64,000 nt of DNA from Pseudorasbora parva (GCF_024679245.1 NC_090173.1:57007211-57071210); one strand, 5' to 3'. Positions 11,083-22,376 are shown, counted from the stretch's first letter. The notes: a model not told the origin generated them from the sequence alone. Translations and numbers: made by a program.

Positions 11083-12870
11083 GTTCCCATCTCAATGAGG
11101 CCGAAGACTGCTGCGACCGATGGCTCTCGGGTCAGTTTACGGTTACTCCAGAGTGGTTGTGATAGGATCATTCAGTCTATCAGAAAGAGGCAAAAGAAGA
11201 CGTCAGTTGTTCCAGAATCATATTCTTCCAGGGCTGGTATTCCAGAAGGCAAAGTTAACTTACCGTCACATTACCTGAACTCTTAGTTGACTAACCCAAA
11301 TCTATTCAGGTTCCTGAACCGCGCGGTCTGGGGTAAGGAACCCGGAGTATACAGTGATGCACTAGACATTCTCAACCGTGCGGTGAATCCAAAATGGACA
11401 CTAAGAAATAGCTCGGTTTACAGTCGTATAGCATATCGCCACCTAGTGGGTGGTTTTGCAATCTTTTTTTAATCTTACCTTTAAAGCCTAGTTCAGACTG
11501 CATTATTTTCAAACTTGTCGGGTCACTGCTCTTTTCACACTGCATGACTATCTGGGCTATCATTCAGTCACTGCTGTGTTCACACTGACCGATGGATCGG
11601 CGAAATAGGAGTTCACACTGCATGACTGTACAAGAGGAACAATCGCCAACAACTCTCTCCGGTGCGCAAACTGGGTTTCCCAACTAAACACCAGTGATGC
11701 GCGGGTCAATATATAAACAACCCGAACCCGACCGACGTTTTCAATTAACCCGCCCGCAACTCGGACCGCAAAGAAAAAAAATATTGTACCTGACCCGCTT
11801 CATGACCCGCATTATTAAAAAGTAGTAAATGCTCCCTCTCTTCGCCTGTTTCACACAAATCCGAAAACATAAATGTGCACTTGTGCAGGCCACCTCAGTG
11901 ATAAAACCATAGGATAACAACCTAAAACTCGTGCATTCGGATTGTGATTTATTCACGTCACGGTGGAGGAGAGTTTTGTGATCGGGAACGCACTGCTCAC
12001 ATGGTCCGTAATATGATTGTAAGCTGTAAATAAAATGTCATATGCTTCGTATTATAATAAATGCTGCTATAAATAACAGACCAATTCAAATGTTTACATG
12101 CTTTTATTTTAATTTGTTTGAGTGGTGATTAAATATATTGCTCTTGTAAATACTTGCCAGCATTTTAAAGAAATACAAGTTAAGAAATGCATCCAAAAAA
12201 CAGCAAAGCGCAACCGTACGGTGCTCTGCAGTGGTCAAAAATGAACATAAACAGTGAATTTTGAAGTGATATATTCTTGAAAACTCAGAGATGTGGATTC
12301 GGACAGCAATTACATCACCACACGACCTCTGTGTTTGTCAAAAGCAGTAGGCCAGGTAACTCGGCTTAGTAAGCTAGGTAAGAGACGGACAGCAATAAAA
12401 TATCTGACCAGTCCCTGTAACTTAAATGATGGCAATACCTTCCTACCCCACGAGTTACCGTTACCGTCCGAATAGCTTCAGCAACTCCTTCACCACTAAT
12501 GGAGCGAGTTGGAAAATCAAACTTTTTCCGAATTCCCCACACAACATCATGGCCACAACATCATGGCCACCAACAAACCCCAGCAAAGATTGTTCTTGCT
12601 CCGGCTTTAACTTCTGGATATGCGGCAGCGGTGCCACAATGGAATGAATGGTTCGCATCTTTCTCCGCCGCCATTACTGAACTACAACTCAAACTAGCGC
12701 ACGACATCAACGTCATCGTTCTCAGATACTCCCTCTGTTCGCTGATTGGACCGGTAAAAATTCGGAGGAAACCTAAGAAAACACCTCAGTCCCAGACGTA
12801 GTACTGAAGGAAAATGAAAAGTGTGCGGAAGTACGTAGGAGGGAGGAGCCAGGCTATTAATGTACACCTC
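11083..12870. repeat. Probable old DNA-transposon debris (unclassified)
   Basis: From about 11480 the sequence has phrases of TE type: repeated TTCACACTG(C/A) words at 11535-11625, AGTGATGCGCGGGTCAAT at 11693 (similar to the terminus at 28783), and a CGCCACCTAGTGGG stretch. No transposase frame survives. Boundaries and class are uncertain. Confidence 0.35.
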
Positions 12871-15435
12871 AAAAAAGAGAATTTAAGTCTTATAGGGTAA
12901 TGTTAATAAGTGAGTCCACAAACGGCTTGGCTATGCAGAGCATTCACAGCTTATATGGACCGCACGACCCTGTGTTACATAAGTGTATAATTCAATATAA
13001 TGTGTAATCTGTAATGCTCACTAGTCGCGTCTCCATTACAGATTTGTGAAACACTTTTGCAATATTTTCTAAACATCGATATAAAGCAATTGCAAAATGA
13101 TGGCGTTTCCGTTAACTGATGTTATGCGACTAAAACGTATCTTTTTCCTCTCGCAAAGTTATTCCAAAAGTTATGCAACATATGTTGGTTGGTTTATGAA
13201 AATCCCATCCACCACACTAGCCATTATGTTTAATGGAAAGATGTAGACGTATTATTCAAGCATTAATGACAAGGAAAGCCCTTTACTATGGGGTGTTCCT
13301 GTGTGTTTCTCCCTTATATATGCTTCGAGGTCTATCATTTTTGGCATTTCTTTATTGTATACAATCCAGTATTCCTGTAATTATATTGTGTATATATCAG
13401 TTTATTAAAGAACTCTCGTCTTCTTTCCAAACATACCGCGCCATCTGTAAAGAATGACAGACTTTTACATACGCCTTTTGCAAATGGCCTGAAAACCACC
13501 TCATGCGAGTGTAAACACTTTTTTGCGATAATGTGCTGTTTTGCGAAATTGACGCATTTTTAATTCATGCACTGAACACCTCTGAAGCAAACTAACCCTT
13601 GAACATGAGTGGAAAGTAATTTGCCATATGGTTACTTACACACCCTGTTATGTTACATGATTGATGGATGCCATATCCTCTGACTTTCTTATTGGTTTTT
13701 GTAACATTTAAATTTTGATGTCTTTGTGCACCTGCAATCTTTTAGCCATGAGGCCTAAAGGCCTGTGTGCTGAAACACATTGGTGGTGAAATAAATAGTA
13801 TACCATGACCTCTCCTATTCACAAGTGTTGTTGGGTATTTGTTGAAAAATATATTCTGGGTTTTTCCTTCCATGCACTTTGTTGATTTTTTTTTTTGGTT
13901 GAATATGCACCCGAACAACCATACAACACTTCCACTAACATAACCTAAAAGTTACCTCTCTTTTTGGAACTGAAACTCGATGTTATCAGATGTTTACTCT
14001 GAGTAAATTTACCCAGGTATGTCACATAACTTGCTTTCTGGACCCCCCTCCCCCCCCCCTCCCCCCCCCCCCCCCCCCTCCCCAAGAGTCGAGTCTTGAA
14101 CTCTTTCAAATGATTCTGATTCATGAACTAATGGAAACAGAACTAGCTCCTGTCTCCAGAAGCCTCTCTGTCGGATTAGGCTTCTAGACTCGGATGGATC
14201 CATCGGTGTTGCATTAGGAGACAGCACTGATTGAAGAGCACCTTTGAGGGATTGTTGTGTTTAGTGCAAGAAGAAGCGTATTTGGCTTCTATCTAGAGGC
14301 TCAGTGAAGAATTTGAGGAACTCCCCGCTGCATGGACTGGCAGAACTTTTCTCTAGGAGAAACAGAAAAAAACACGAGGAAACATGAAGGGAGGAATGGA
14401 AAGATGATGGAGTCTGTGGCCTAGACTTGTGAGAAATGACTTTGCACCTGTCCGCTACTTTCCCCTCAGAAGTGCCAGCTTCCACAAGCCTGCCAGGATG
14501 GATACACCTGGACAACCGGACAGGGATCGCTCTCCTCCTTTCCCCACCCGGTCCAGCCCAGGGTGTCGGCACACTGTCAGAAAGCCACTCCATACGGACG
14601 AGTGTTTGCTCGGCCAGATCAGAGCGCAGCGACACGGGTTGAGTGTTGACACATAACATTTTGGAGGAGCTAACGTTTGAACAAGACTTATCATGGGCCT
14701 GACACCTTCAGAAGGCACGACTCAAATGATCCCACAATGTTTTTTCACACTTCCCTGACATCCCCCAGCAAATTTGGCAAAATGGCGCACTCTTCCAAGA
14801 TACGTTGAGCTCAAGTAGAGGTACTGAGAAATAATACAACTCAGGCAAGAGTGTAAATAAGTTGTTTACTGAAAAACTACTCAAGTAATTACTTCACATA
14901 TTCACTTTTTGGTATAGTCAATAATAAACATCAAGATGGTATCTAACCGCTATTCAGATAGAGCAGAAGCATTGCATTTCATTTTGTGTTCACTGACATT
15001 TCCATCCTTTCAAATCTTCAACCCTCAGTTAGCAGAATAGTAGTTTGGCTTAGAAAACAAAACTAATAATGCCAGAGAAATTTTGTGTCCTGTCCTCATT
15101 GTTTAATCATTTAAACATATCATAAATCAAGGATTTTTCCCTGTAAAAATCTTGACTATGAATATTTTCCATCAAACAGCTAGTTTTAAAGTCATAATTT
15201 CAGCCTTCGCTTTTACAATCCCTAATTGCCCTTGCCCAGTATCTTTGTTGGCTTACGTCTCTGTTTGAAGATGCGGCCATTATCTCGCTCTTATCGGCTT
15301 CTGGTTTCGAGTTAAGTGAAACACCTTGTGGACTCACTGAATGAGGATATGCTTGAGGGACCGGTAGTTCCAGATAAAGCGCCGTGCCGTCAGATGGATC
15401 GCACCTGTAGAGGGGGAACATCATCAAAGACCACA
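12871..15435. other. Non-coding, no gene; poly-C tract
   Basis: A C-rich run lies at about 14042-14082. The rest shows no convincing ORF, RNA or inverted repeat. 14240-14760 has relatively balanced composition but no identifiable content. Confidence 0.4.
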
Positions 15436-15820
15436 AATGTGACCCTGGACCACAAAACCAGTCATAAGGGGCAATTAAAGATGAATAAATAATCTTTACA
15501 CTGATATGTGGTTTGTTAGGATAGGACAATATTATAAAATCTGGAATCTGAGGGTGCAATCTAAATATTGAGAAAACCTCCTTTAAAGTCGTCCAAATGA
15601 AGTCCTTAGCAATGCATATTACTACCAATAACACATTTCTGATATATTTACGGTAGGAAATTAACAAAATCTTTTCATAGAACATGATCTTAATATCCTA
15701 ATGATATTTGGCATAACAGAGAAATGTATAATTTTGACCCACACAGTGTATTGTTGGCTATTGCCTCAGATATACCCGAGAGACGCAGGACTGGTGTTGA
15801 GCTCCAGGGTCACATATGTG
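15436..15820 (+). mobile_element. MITE family R, complete copy
   Basis: Ends TGTGACCCTGGACCACAAAA and GAGCTCCAGGGTCACA, giving a short terminal inverted repeat (TGTGACCCTGGA). Interior blocks CAATGCATATTACTACCAAT, GATCTTAATATCCTAATGAT and CACACAGTGTATTGTTG are shared with copies at 46088 (same strand) and 50011 (opposite strand), and partly with 2348. Non-coding; superfamily unassigned. Confidence 0.85.
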
Positions 15821-16010
15821 CAGAAAAGTCTGGCTTTTTAAACTCATAGTTGTTCTAATTCTCTCATTTCTTCAATAAACAAAAAAGATTGGGCCAGAAT
15901 CATGCCGCACCTTACAAATATCTACTATACTACATTTATTTTTCTTTGTTAATGTCAATTTTGACAGATATGAATATATTAATGCATTGAAATGAATATA
16001 TTAGTAATAT

Positions 16011-16127
16011 CACTGCAAAAAAAGGCTTTTCTTACTTGTTTTCTTGTTTAGTTTCCAGTCCAAATATCAAAAAATGATTAAATCAAGATGCAATTACTAG
16101 ATAAGTAAAATGACATAAGAATTTAAG
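16011..16127. mobile_element. Family-P MITE copy 4, left half (split by DIRS insertion)
   Basis: Begins CACTGCAAAAAAAGGC at 16011 and breaks off at ATTTAAG (16127), exactly where the DIRS terminus starts. The missing right half resumes at 22651. Confidence 0.85.
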
Positions 16128-16317
16128 GTTCCCTTTCAGTCGGTCACGTTCGACGTACGTCAGAACTGAACCGACGAATGGGATCTTACTTTAGAGACCA
16201 ATCCTACTTCGAGCATCTAACAACGAGCCAATGAAATTTGGCATGCGATCACGCATTCCACGCTCCGCCCCGCAGCGCGGGTATAAATAGGAAGTGGAAT
16301 GATAGATCAGCGCTTTC
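16128..16317 (+). repeat. DIRS left terminus and inverted terminal repeat
   Basis: Begins GTTCCCTTTCAGTCGGTC. From about 16153 onward it is the inverted complement of 22438-22600, through the TATAAATAGG box and GATAGATCAGCGCTTT. The first 58 nt (16128-16185) are complementary to 22264-22321. Confidence 0.95.
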
Positions 16318-16673
16318 TACTTCGGAGCCGAACAGTGTTTCATTGCTGTTTCTACGAAGAGCTTCTGACTACGAGTCAAAAACCTTCCTGTGAAAGAGTT
16401 TGCCAGTGCGGGTGATACGGCGCGTCAGCGAGAGACCGTCCACTTCAGTGATAGAGTGTACAAAGAGCTGTTGGTTCGCTGAGCGTTTCCTTACACACAC
16501 ACATTACAGTTGGTTCGCTGGGCGCTCACACATACATATCACTGAGAGCTCACGCAGGCTTGCACTATCGAACTGCGTGGAGCCGCGGTCATCTCCCTGA
16601 GTGCTTCAGCACTAAAAGAGCAACTTCCTTTTCACAAAAGAGCAACACGGTTTGACCCTGCGTCTTTTTCAAG

Positions 16674-18173
16674 ATGTCATTCAAGCCGTGTGTTTCTGGA
16701 TGCGGTCGATTTCTGTCTCCGCTTGACGGACACGTTCGTTGTCTCTCGTGTCTGGGCGCACAGCACGCTGAGGCTGCGTTCGTGGATGAGACATGTTCCC
16801 ATTGCGGGAATATGTCCATTGCAGTGTTGCGGTCCCGTCTCCAGTACCTCAGAAGAGGTGGAACACCATCGTCCATCCCCCGATCTAGTGGTCCTCCAGC
16901 TGCAAAGCAGAGGGCTACTACTTTGGCTGATGACCTTGGTGGGGACCTGAGGGTGTCGGTCAGGGTAAACCCGACGGGTCTCACGGCTCCTCGGGCCCCT
17001 CCCCCCTCCACTGTACCGGTGGAGCTTCCGGAAGGGCGCGCTGACCTCCCACGTGGAGCGCCAGTCGTCTCTTTTGGGGCTCCGGCGGAGGACCAGATGT
17101 CGGTTGCTGCATCGGGGGATGAGCTAATGGGTTCCGAGGATGAAGACTCGGCTGCGTTGCCCCCTTCGGGTGTGACAGCGTTGCCCGAGTCTGACCCGGA
17201 ACTTACGGCTATGCTTGCCCGGGCCGCCGCAAGTGTCGGGCTTGAGTGGAACCCTCCACCACGTCCCGAACCTTCGCGGCTGGATGATTGGTTTCTCGGG
17301 ACGGGTCGCGCTGGTTCTCAGCGTCCCGCCCCGGTGCCTTTCTTCCCGGAAGTGCATCAGGAGCTCACGAAGTCCTGGGTAGCGCCGTACAGCGCACGCC
17401 AGCGATCGACTGACTCCTCCATCCTCACCACTCTCGATGGTGGTGCAGCTAAGGGTTACGAGGGGATCCCTCCAGTCGAGCGGTCGGTTGCGATGCACCT
17501 GTGTCCTAAGACCGCTGCGGACTGGAGGCACGCCCCGCGTCTCCCCTCCCGGGCGTGTAAGTTCTCGTCCGGCTTGACGGGCAAGGCTTACTCAGCCTGC
17601 GGAGAAGCTGCATCAGCTTTGCACGCCATGGCGCTCCTGCAGGTCCACCAGGCCAAAGCGCTCATGGAACTGCACGAGGGTGGTTCCGACCAGGCAGTTA
17701 TGCAGGAACTGCGAGCCGCGACGGACCTCGCCCTCCGGGCGACGAAAGTCACGGCCCGCTCCCTGGGTCGGGCGATGTCCACCTTGGTGGTCCAGGAACG
17801 CCACCTGTGGCTGAACCTGACAGACATGCGGGATTCGGACAAGGTTCGGTTTCTAAACGCCCCTGTCTGTCAGGCCGGCCTCTTCGGCGACGCCATCGAG
17901 GACTTTGCCCAGCAGTTCTCGGTGGCCAAGAAGCAGACGGAGGCCATCAAAAACATCCTGCCCCGGCGGCCCGCTGCTGCCTCCACCCAGCCGCCCGGGG
18001 CAGCCCCCCAGTCTGCTCGTCGCCGAGGGCGTCCTCCAGCGTCCGCCTCCGCCCCTGCTAAGCCCAAGCAGCAGCCTCCACCCGCGAAGCAGGGCGCCGG
18101 ACGCAAGGGGGCCGCCCAACCCGTCCAAGGGCCCGCCAAGCCTGCCGGCAAGCGCAAGGGGAAGCGGCCCTGA
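16674..18173 (+). CDS. DIRS ORF1 (Gag-like protein)
   Basis: 499 codons, uninterrupted. The N-terminus has a Cys-rich zinc-binding-like region (CVSGCG, CLSCLG and CSHCGN within residues ~6-47). The middle is predicted to be mainly helical (around residues 300-400, rich in Ala/Leu). The C-terminus is very basic and Pro-rich, ending KRKGKRP, as in nucleic-acid-binding Gag-like proteins. Position as the first ORF of a DIRS element supports a structural or RNA-binding role; the exact function of DIRS ORF1 is poorly known. ATG 16674 is the first in frame and lies downstream of the TATA-like box of the ITR. The stop overlaps the next ORF, which is in another frame. Confidence 0.85.
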   Translation: MSFKPCVSGCGRFLSPLDGHVRCLSCLGAQHAEAAFVDETCSHCGNMSIAVLRSRLQYLRRGGTPSSIPRSSGPPAAKQRATTLADDLGGDLRVSVRVNPTGLTAPRAPPPSTVPVELPEGRADLPRGAPVVSFGAPAEDQMSVAASGDELMGSEDEDSAALPPSGVTALPESDPELTAMLARAAASVGLEWNPPPRPEPSRLDDWFLGTGRAGSQRPAPVPFFPEVHQELTKSWVAPYSARQRSTDSSILTTLDGGAAKGYEGIPPVERSVAMHLCPKTAADWRHAPRLPSRACKFSSGLTGKAYSACGEAASALHAMALLQVHQAKALMELHEGGSDQAVMQELRAATDLALRATKVTARSLGRAMSTLVVQERHLWLNLTDMRDSDKVRFLNAPVCQAGLFGDAIEDFAQQFSVAKKQTEAIKNILPRRPAAASTQPPGAAPQSARRRGRPPASASAPAKPKQQPPPAKQGAGRKGAAQPVQGPAKPAGKRKGKRP

Positions 18174-20616
18174 GACGGGCAGCCCAGGGAGAAGAGGAGC
18201 TGCTCTGAGGGAGATGATGTCCGCATCCCTCCCACCCCCCCGGAGGAGGACCGGGGGGACTTCACTGGTCACAACATCTCTGCCGCTGGCTCTCCGGAGT
18301 CCAGCGGTACCCACATTTTCACAAAAAGAGCAGTTTCCTCTCTCTCTGGGCCCCAAGAGGGTCAGGTTGGCAGTGTGCGACGCCCACGGGCCTTGTCACT
18401 CCTTTCCTACCCTCCCGTCGCCAGGGGGCAGCTGTGTGGGCCTCGAGGACGCCCCCGGGCCTTCTCACCCACACACTGCCTCTCTTGTGAGCACTCAGTC
18501 AACACTCCGGGCCGCCCACGGGCCTTCCGGGTCGGGGCTGAGTGCTTCACTTCCCTGCCTCCGGGCAGTGGACAGCAGAGTGGGCTCCGAGGACGCCCCC
18601 GGGCCTTCTCACCCACTCTCTGTCCAAACCAGGAGTGCTCAGGCAACACTGCGGGCCGCCTCCGGGCCTCCCGAGTCGGGCCAGAGTACTCCGCTTCGCT
18701 GCCCCACCCCGGGCACGTCTGTGGTGCCGTTGGTCCCGCTTGTACGGTCTCTGGGGGCCTGGCTAGGTCTCCCCAGGCCGTCTCGCTGGCTCATCCGTAC
18801 TATCAGACTCGGCTACGCGATTCAGTTCGCACGCCGGCCACCCAAGTACAAGGGCATCCTCTTCACCTCCGTGCGAAGCAGCGATGCTCAAGTCTTGCGG
18901 TCAGAGATCGAGGTCCTACTGGCGAAGGACGCGATCGAGCCGGTTCCTCCAGCCGATATGAAGACGGGGTTTTACAGCCCCTACTTCATTGTGCCCAAGA
19001 AAGGGGGTGGGTTACGGCCAATCCTGGACCTGCGAGTTCTGAATCGGGCCCTGCACAAGCTCCCGTTCAGGATGTTGACGCAGAAACGCATTTTCCAATG
19101 CATCCGTCCCCAGGATTGGTTTGCAGCGATCGACCTGAAGGACGCGTACTTCCATGTGTCTATTCTCCCTCGACACAGACCGTTCCTACGCTTTGCGTTC
19201 GAGGGGAAAGCATATCAGTACAAGGTCCTGCCCTTCGGGCTGTCCCTGTCGCCCCGCGTCTTTACGAAGGTCGCGGAGGCAGCCATTGTTCCACTCAGAG
19301 AACGCGGCGTTCGGATTCTCAACTACCTCGACGATTGGCTGATCCTAGCCCAGTCGAAGGACCAGTTGTGCGAACACAGGGACCTGGTGCTCAGTCACCT
19401 CAGCCAGTTGGGCCTTCGGGTCAACCGAGAGAAGAGCAAACTCTGTCCCACACAGAGGATCTCTTATCTTGGTATGGAGCTGGACTCGGTCAACCGGACG
19501 GCGCGCCTCACCGAGGAGCGAGTCCAGTCGGTGTTGAACTGCTTGAATATGTTCAAGAGCAGGACAGCGGTCCCACTGAAGTTCTTTCAGAGGCTCCTGG
19601 GGCATATGGCATCTGCAGCCGCGGTCACGCCGCTCGGATTGCTCCATATGAGACCGCTTCAACGCTGGCTCAATGGCCGAGTCCCGAGGTGGGCGTGGCA
19701 GAGCGGTCAGTACCGGGTCCCAGTGACTCCTTACTGCCGCCAAACCTTCAGCCCGTGGTCCAGCACTTCGTTTCTCCGGGCCGGGGTGCCCCTAGAACAA
19801 GTGTCCAGGCATGCTGTGCTATTCACGGATGCCTCCACCACAGGCTGGGGGGCCACGTACAACGGGCATGCAGTTGCTGGTCTGTGGACGGGGCCGCAAT
19901 TGCATTGGCATATCAATTGCCTCGAGTTACTGGCAGTACATCTGGCACTCCGCCGCCTCAAGGGGCCGCTGCGTGGCAAGCATGTACTGGTCCGTACGGA
20001 CAGCACTACGGCCGTTGCGTACATCAACCGTCAGGGTGGTCTACGCTCCCGTCGTCTGCTCCAACTCGCCCGCCACCTCCTCCTGTGGAGTCAGAAGCAG
20101 CTGAGGTCGCTTCGGGCCATTCATGTCCCTGGTGTGCTGAACCAGACAGCCGACGAGCTCTCTCGTCAGCCGACACCTCCGGGAGAGTGGCGACTCCACC
20201 CCCAGGCGGTCCAGCTGATATGGGACCAGTTCGGAGCCGCACAGGTCGACCTGTTTGCCTCTCCGGACTCGACCCATTGCCAGTGGTACTATTCCCTGAC
20301 CGGGGGTACCCTCGGCACAGATGCACTGGCGCACAGCTGGCCCCGGGACCTACGCAAGTATGCGTTTCCCCCAGTGAGCCTTCTTGCACAGACTCTGTGC
20401 AAGGTCAGGGAGGACGAGGAGCAGGTCTTGTTAGTTGCGCCGTATTGGCCCAACCGGACCTGGTTCCCAGAACTCACGCTCCTCGCGACAGCCCCTCCTT
20501 GGCCGATTCCCCTGAGGAAGGACCTTCTTTCTCAGGGACGGGGCACGCTATGGCACCCGCGTCCAGACCTCTGGAATCTTCATGTCTGGTCCCTGGACGG
20601 GACGCGGAGGTTCTAG
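17905..20616 (+). CDS. DIRS reverse transcriptase-RNase H (with C-terminal methyltransferase-like region)
   Basis: A 903-codon open frame. The true translation start is unclear because the first ~280 residues overlap ORF1 or are low-complexity. The RT is recognisable from about 18790: YSPYFIVPKKGGGLRPILDL, IDLKDAYFH (catalytic Asp), LPFGLSLSPRVF, and the YLDD box in NYLDDWL at 19321-19341. RNase H follows (LFTDASTTGWGA near 19819, NCLELLAV, RTDSTTAVAYIN). A DAM-like region characteristic of DIRS elements appears as VDLFASPDSTHC near 20247. Copies the element RNA to DNA. No stop or frameshift is seen. Its frame is offset from both ORF1 and the recombinase ORF. Confidence 0.92.
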   Translation: MPSSSRWPRSRRRPSKTSCPGGPLLPPPSRPGQPPSLLVAEGVLQRPPPPLLSPSSSLHPRSRAPDARGPPNPSKGPPSLPASARGSGPETGSPGRRGAALREMMSASLPPPRRRTGGTSLVTTSLPLALRSPAVPTFSQKEQFPLSLGPKRVRLAVCDAHGPCHSFPTLPSPGGSCVGLEDAPGPSHPHTASLVSTQSTLRAAHGPSGSGLSASLPCLRAVDSRVGSEDAPGPSHPLSVQTRSAQATLRAASGPPESGQSTPLRCPTPGTSVVPLVPLVRSLGAWLGLPRPSRWLIRTIRLGYAIQFARRPPKYKGILFTSVRSSDAQVLRSEIEVLLAKDAIEPVPPADMKTGFYSPYFIVPKKGGGLRPILDLRVLNRALHKLPFRMLTQKRIFQCIRPQDWFAAIDLKDAYFHVSILPRHRPFLRFAFEGKAYQYKVLPFGLSLSPRVFTKVAEAAIVPLRERGVRILNYLDDWLILAQSKDQLCEHRDLVLSHLSQLGLRVNREKSKLCPTQRISYLGMELDSVNRTARLTEERVQSVLNCLNMFKSRTAVPLKFFQRLLGHMASAAAVTPLGLLHMRPLQRWLNGRVPRWAWQSGQYRVPVTPYCRQTFSPWSSTSFLRAGVPLEQVSRHAVLFTDASTTGWGATYNGHAVAGLWTGPQLHWHINCLELLAVHLALRRLKGPLRGKHVLVRTDSTTAVAYINRQGGLRSRRLLQLARHLLLWSQKQLRSLRAIHVPGVLNQTADELSRQPTPPGEWRLHPQAVQLIWDQFGAAQVDLFASPDSTHCQWYYSLTGGTLGTDALAHSWPRDLRKYAFPPVSLLAQTLCKVREDEEQVLLVAPYWPNRTWFPELTLLATAPPWPIPLRKDLLSQGRGTLWHPRPDLWNLHVWSLDGTRRF
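18420..18706 (+). repeat. ~145-bp tandem duplication in the DIRS ORF1-RT linker
   Basis: Two consecutive copies (about 18420-18563 and 18564-18706) share GAGGACGCCCCCGGGCCTTC, then CTGC/CTGT-rich spacer, CACTCCGGGCCGCC/CACTGCGGGCCGCC and GAGTGCTTC/GAGTACTCC. The duplication is in frame, so the protein repeats an EDAPGPSHP motif. Copies differ at many sites, so the event predates this insertion. Confidence 0.7.
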
Positions 20617-21623
20617 ATGGACTACCACAAGCTGTCGTAGATACCATCGCTTCAGCTAGAGCCCCCTCTACGAGGCGCCTCTATGCTCTGAAGTGGAACC
20701 TGTTCGTTGAGTGGTGCGCTTCCCGCCGGGAAGACCCCCGAAGGTGTTCGATCAGTGTCGTGCTTTCCTTCCTGCAAGATGGGTTGGAGAGAAGGCTGTC
20801 TCCCTCCACCCTCAAGGTATATGCTGCAGCAATAGCAGCATACCATGATGTAGTAGAAGGTAAGTCCGTGGGGAAGCACGACCTAATCGTCAGGTTCCTC
20901 AGAGGTGCGAGGAGACTAAATCCTCCTCGTCCATCCTCGGTACCCTCTTGGGACTTAGCTCTAGTGCTCCGAGCACTTCAGAGCCCTCCCTTCGAGCCTT
21001 TGGCGTCTTGTGAGTTAAAAATCTTGTCAATGAAGACAGTGCTCCTGACGGCATTGGCCTCGATCAAGAGGGTAGGGGACCTGCATGCACTTTCGGTCAA
21101 CGAATCGTGCCTAGAGTTCGGGCCAGGTAACTCTCACGTCGTCCTGAGACCCCGGCCCGGATATGTGCCCAAGGTTCCTACCACTCCCTTCCGGGATCAG
21201 GTGGTGAACCTGCAAGCGCTGCCTTCGGAGGAGGCAGACCCAGCCCTGGCTTTGCTGTGTCCGGTCCGCGCACTTCGCGCTTACGTTGACCGGACCCAAA
21301 GCCTTCGGACCTCAGAGCAACTCTTCGTCTGTTACGGAGGCCAGCAGAAGGGAAAGGCTGTCTCCAAGCAGAGGTTAGCCCACTGGATAGTGGATGCTAT
21401 AGTCTTGGCCTACCAGTCCCAAGACGTGCCTTGCCCGTTCGGTGTAAGAGCTCACTCCACTCGGAGTGTTGCTTCTTCCTGGGCGCTGGCTCAAGGCGCC
21501 TCGCTGACAGACATATGTAGAGCTGCGGGCTGGGCGACACCTAACACGTTTGCTAGATTCTATAGCTTACGTGTAGAGCCGGTATCTTCCCGCATCCTCG
21601 CCCCCAGTGGCCAGGAGCGCTAA
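20556..21623 (+). CDS. DIRS tyrosine recombinase (integrase)
   Basis: The frame is open back to 18375, but recognisable sequence starts near 20590, overlapping the end of the RT frame. The N-terminal core-binding part has TRRLYALKWNLFVEWC. The catalytic part shows Arg in ASIKRVGDLHAL (about 21058-21093), HSTRSVASSWAL (His and second Arg, about 21450), and AAGWATPNTFARFYSL ending with the nucleophile Tyr (about 21566). These are the R-H-R-Y residues of phage-integrase-fold recombinases. It would insert a circular DNA intermediate without the DDE chemistry of LTR elements. The start codon is not resolved; 20556 is a frame boundary chosen to include the conserved part. Confidence 0.9.
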   Translation, partial: PASRPLESSCLVPGRDAEVLDGLPQAVVDTIASARAPSTRRLYALKWNLFVEWCASRREDPRRCSISVVLSFLQDGLERRLSPSTLKVYAAAIAAYHDVVEGKSVGKHDLIVRFLRGARRLNPPRPSSVPSWDLALVLRALQSPPFEPLASCELKILSMKTVLLTALASIKRVGDLHALSVNESCLEFGPGNSHVVLRPRPGYVPKVPTTPFRDQVVNLQALPSEEADPALALLCPVRALRAYVDRTQSLRTSEQLFVCYGGQQKGKAVSKQRLAHWIVDAIVLAYQSQDVPCPFGVRAHSTRSVASSWALAQGASLTDICRAAGWATPNTFARFYSLRVEPVSSRILAPSGQER

Positions 21624-22263
21624 GTGCCCGTTCTAAGTGTCGGCTTGCGAAACGCCACTCCCGCCCTCTGGGCCGGATACGTGCGTCTATTGTCTCCAGT
21701 TGTGTTCCCCGGGAAACCGGCTAACCCTGTCGAGCTCCTCCGTCACCCCTCCGGTGTCAGACGTTGCGGACCGTCTGACGCCAGGCCTGCACCCGTATGC
21801 TTGTGAAACGTGGCTGTAGGCTGGGTTCCATATGTAGCGGTTCCCTCACGGCAACCCCATATGTGTATTCTTCCACGGTATCAGCTACCCTTCGGGCTAG
21901 CCCCGTGTCTTTCCCTCGACAGAGCCCGCTCTGTCGTCTCTGGGCGTGTTCTTTCCCCCCTTCAATCAGGCTGGAACCACCCCAGAGACTACCATATGTT
22001 GCACTACCCTGCCAGGTTAGTCCTTATGTGTATTCTGCCACCTCTCCTTCCCTGAAGGACGTGGCCCCGCAGCGTACCCTCTCTCTCAAGAACGAGGTAG
22101 GCACGCTTTCCCAGCGTTATCCAATAGTCATTCTGAGTGGGTCTTGCAGAAACAGCAGTGACTGTACTCCCTGCTTGGAGCCCTGACTTCCGTACCATAC
22201 TAGACGGTGCAGTGCGCTCAAGCAGGACGCTGGAAGGGCCAGCATCCTGGCGTTTTCCATAGG
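21624..22263 (+). other. DIRS 3' non-coding region
   Basis: Between the recombinase stop and the internal complementary region. Contains several repeats of an ATATGTGTATTC-like word (around 21858 and 22026). No ORF of significance. Confidence 0.6.
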
Positions 22264-22376
22264 GATCCCATTCGTCGGTTCAGTTCTGACGTACGTCGAA
22301 CGTGACCGACTGAAAGGGAACGTCTCGGTTACGTATGTAACCCTCGTTCCCTGAAGGAGGGAACGGAGACGTACGT
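22264..22376 (+). repeat. DIRS internal complementary region
   Basis: 22264-22321 is the exact reverse complement of the left end 16128-16185 (58 of 58). 22319-22376 is the exact reverse complement of the right end 22593-22650 (58 of 58). The two arms meet over a shared AAC, which pairs with the GTT at both termini. In the DIRS-1 replication model this region bridges the two ends to make a circle. Confidence 0.95.

Noticed and set aside
18375..20550. Long open frame upstream of the DIRS recombinase
   Set aside because: Open by GC bias over the RT gene; no conserved motif until about 20590, so only the last part is called.
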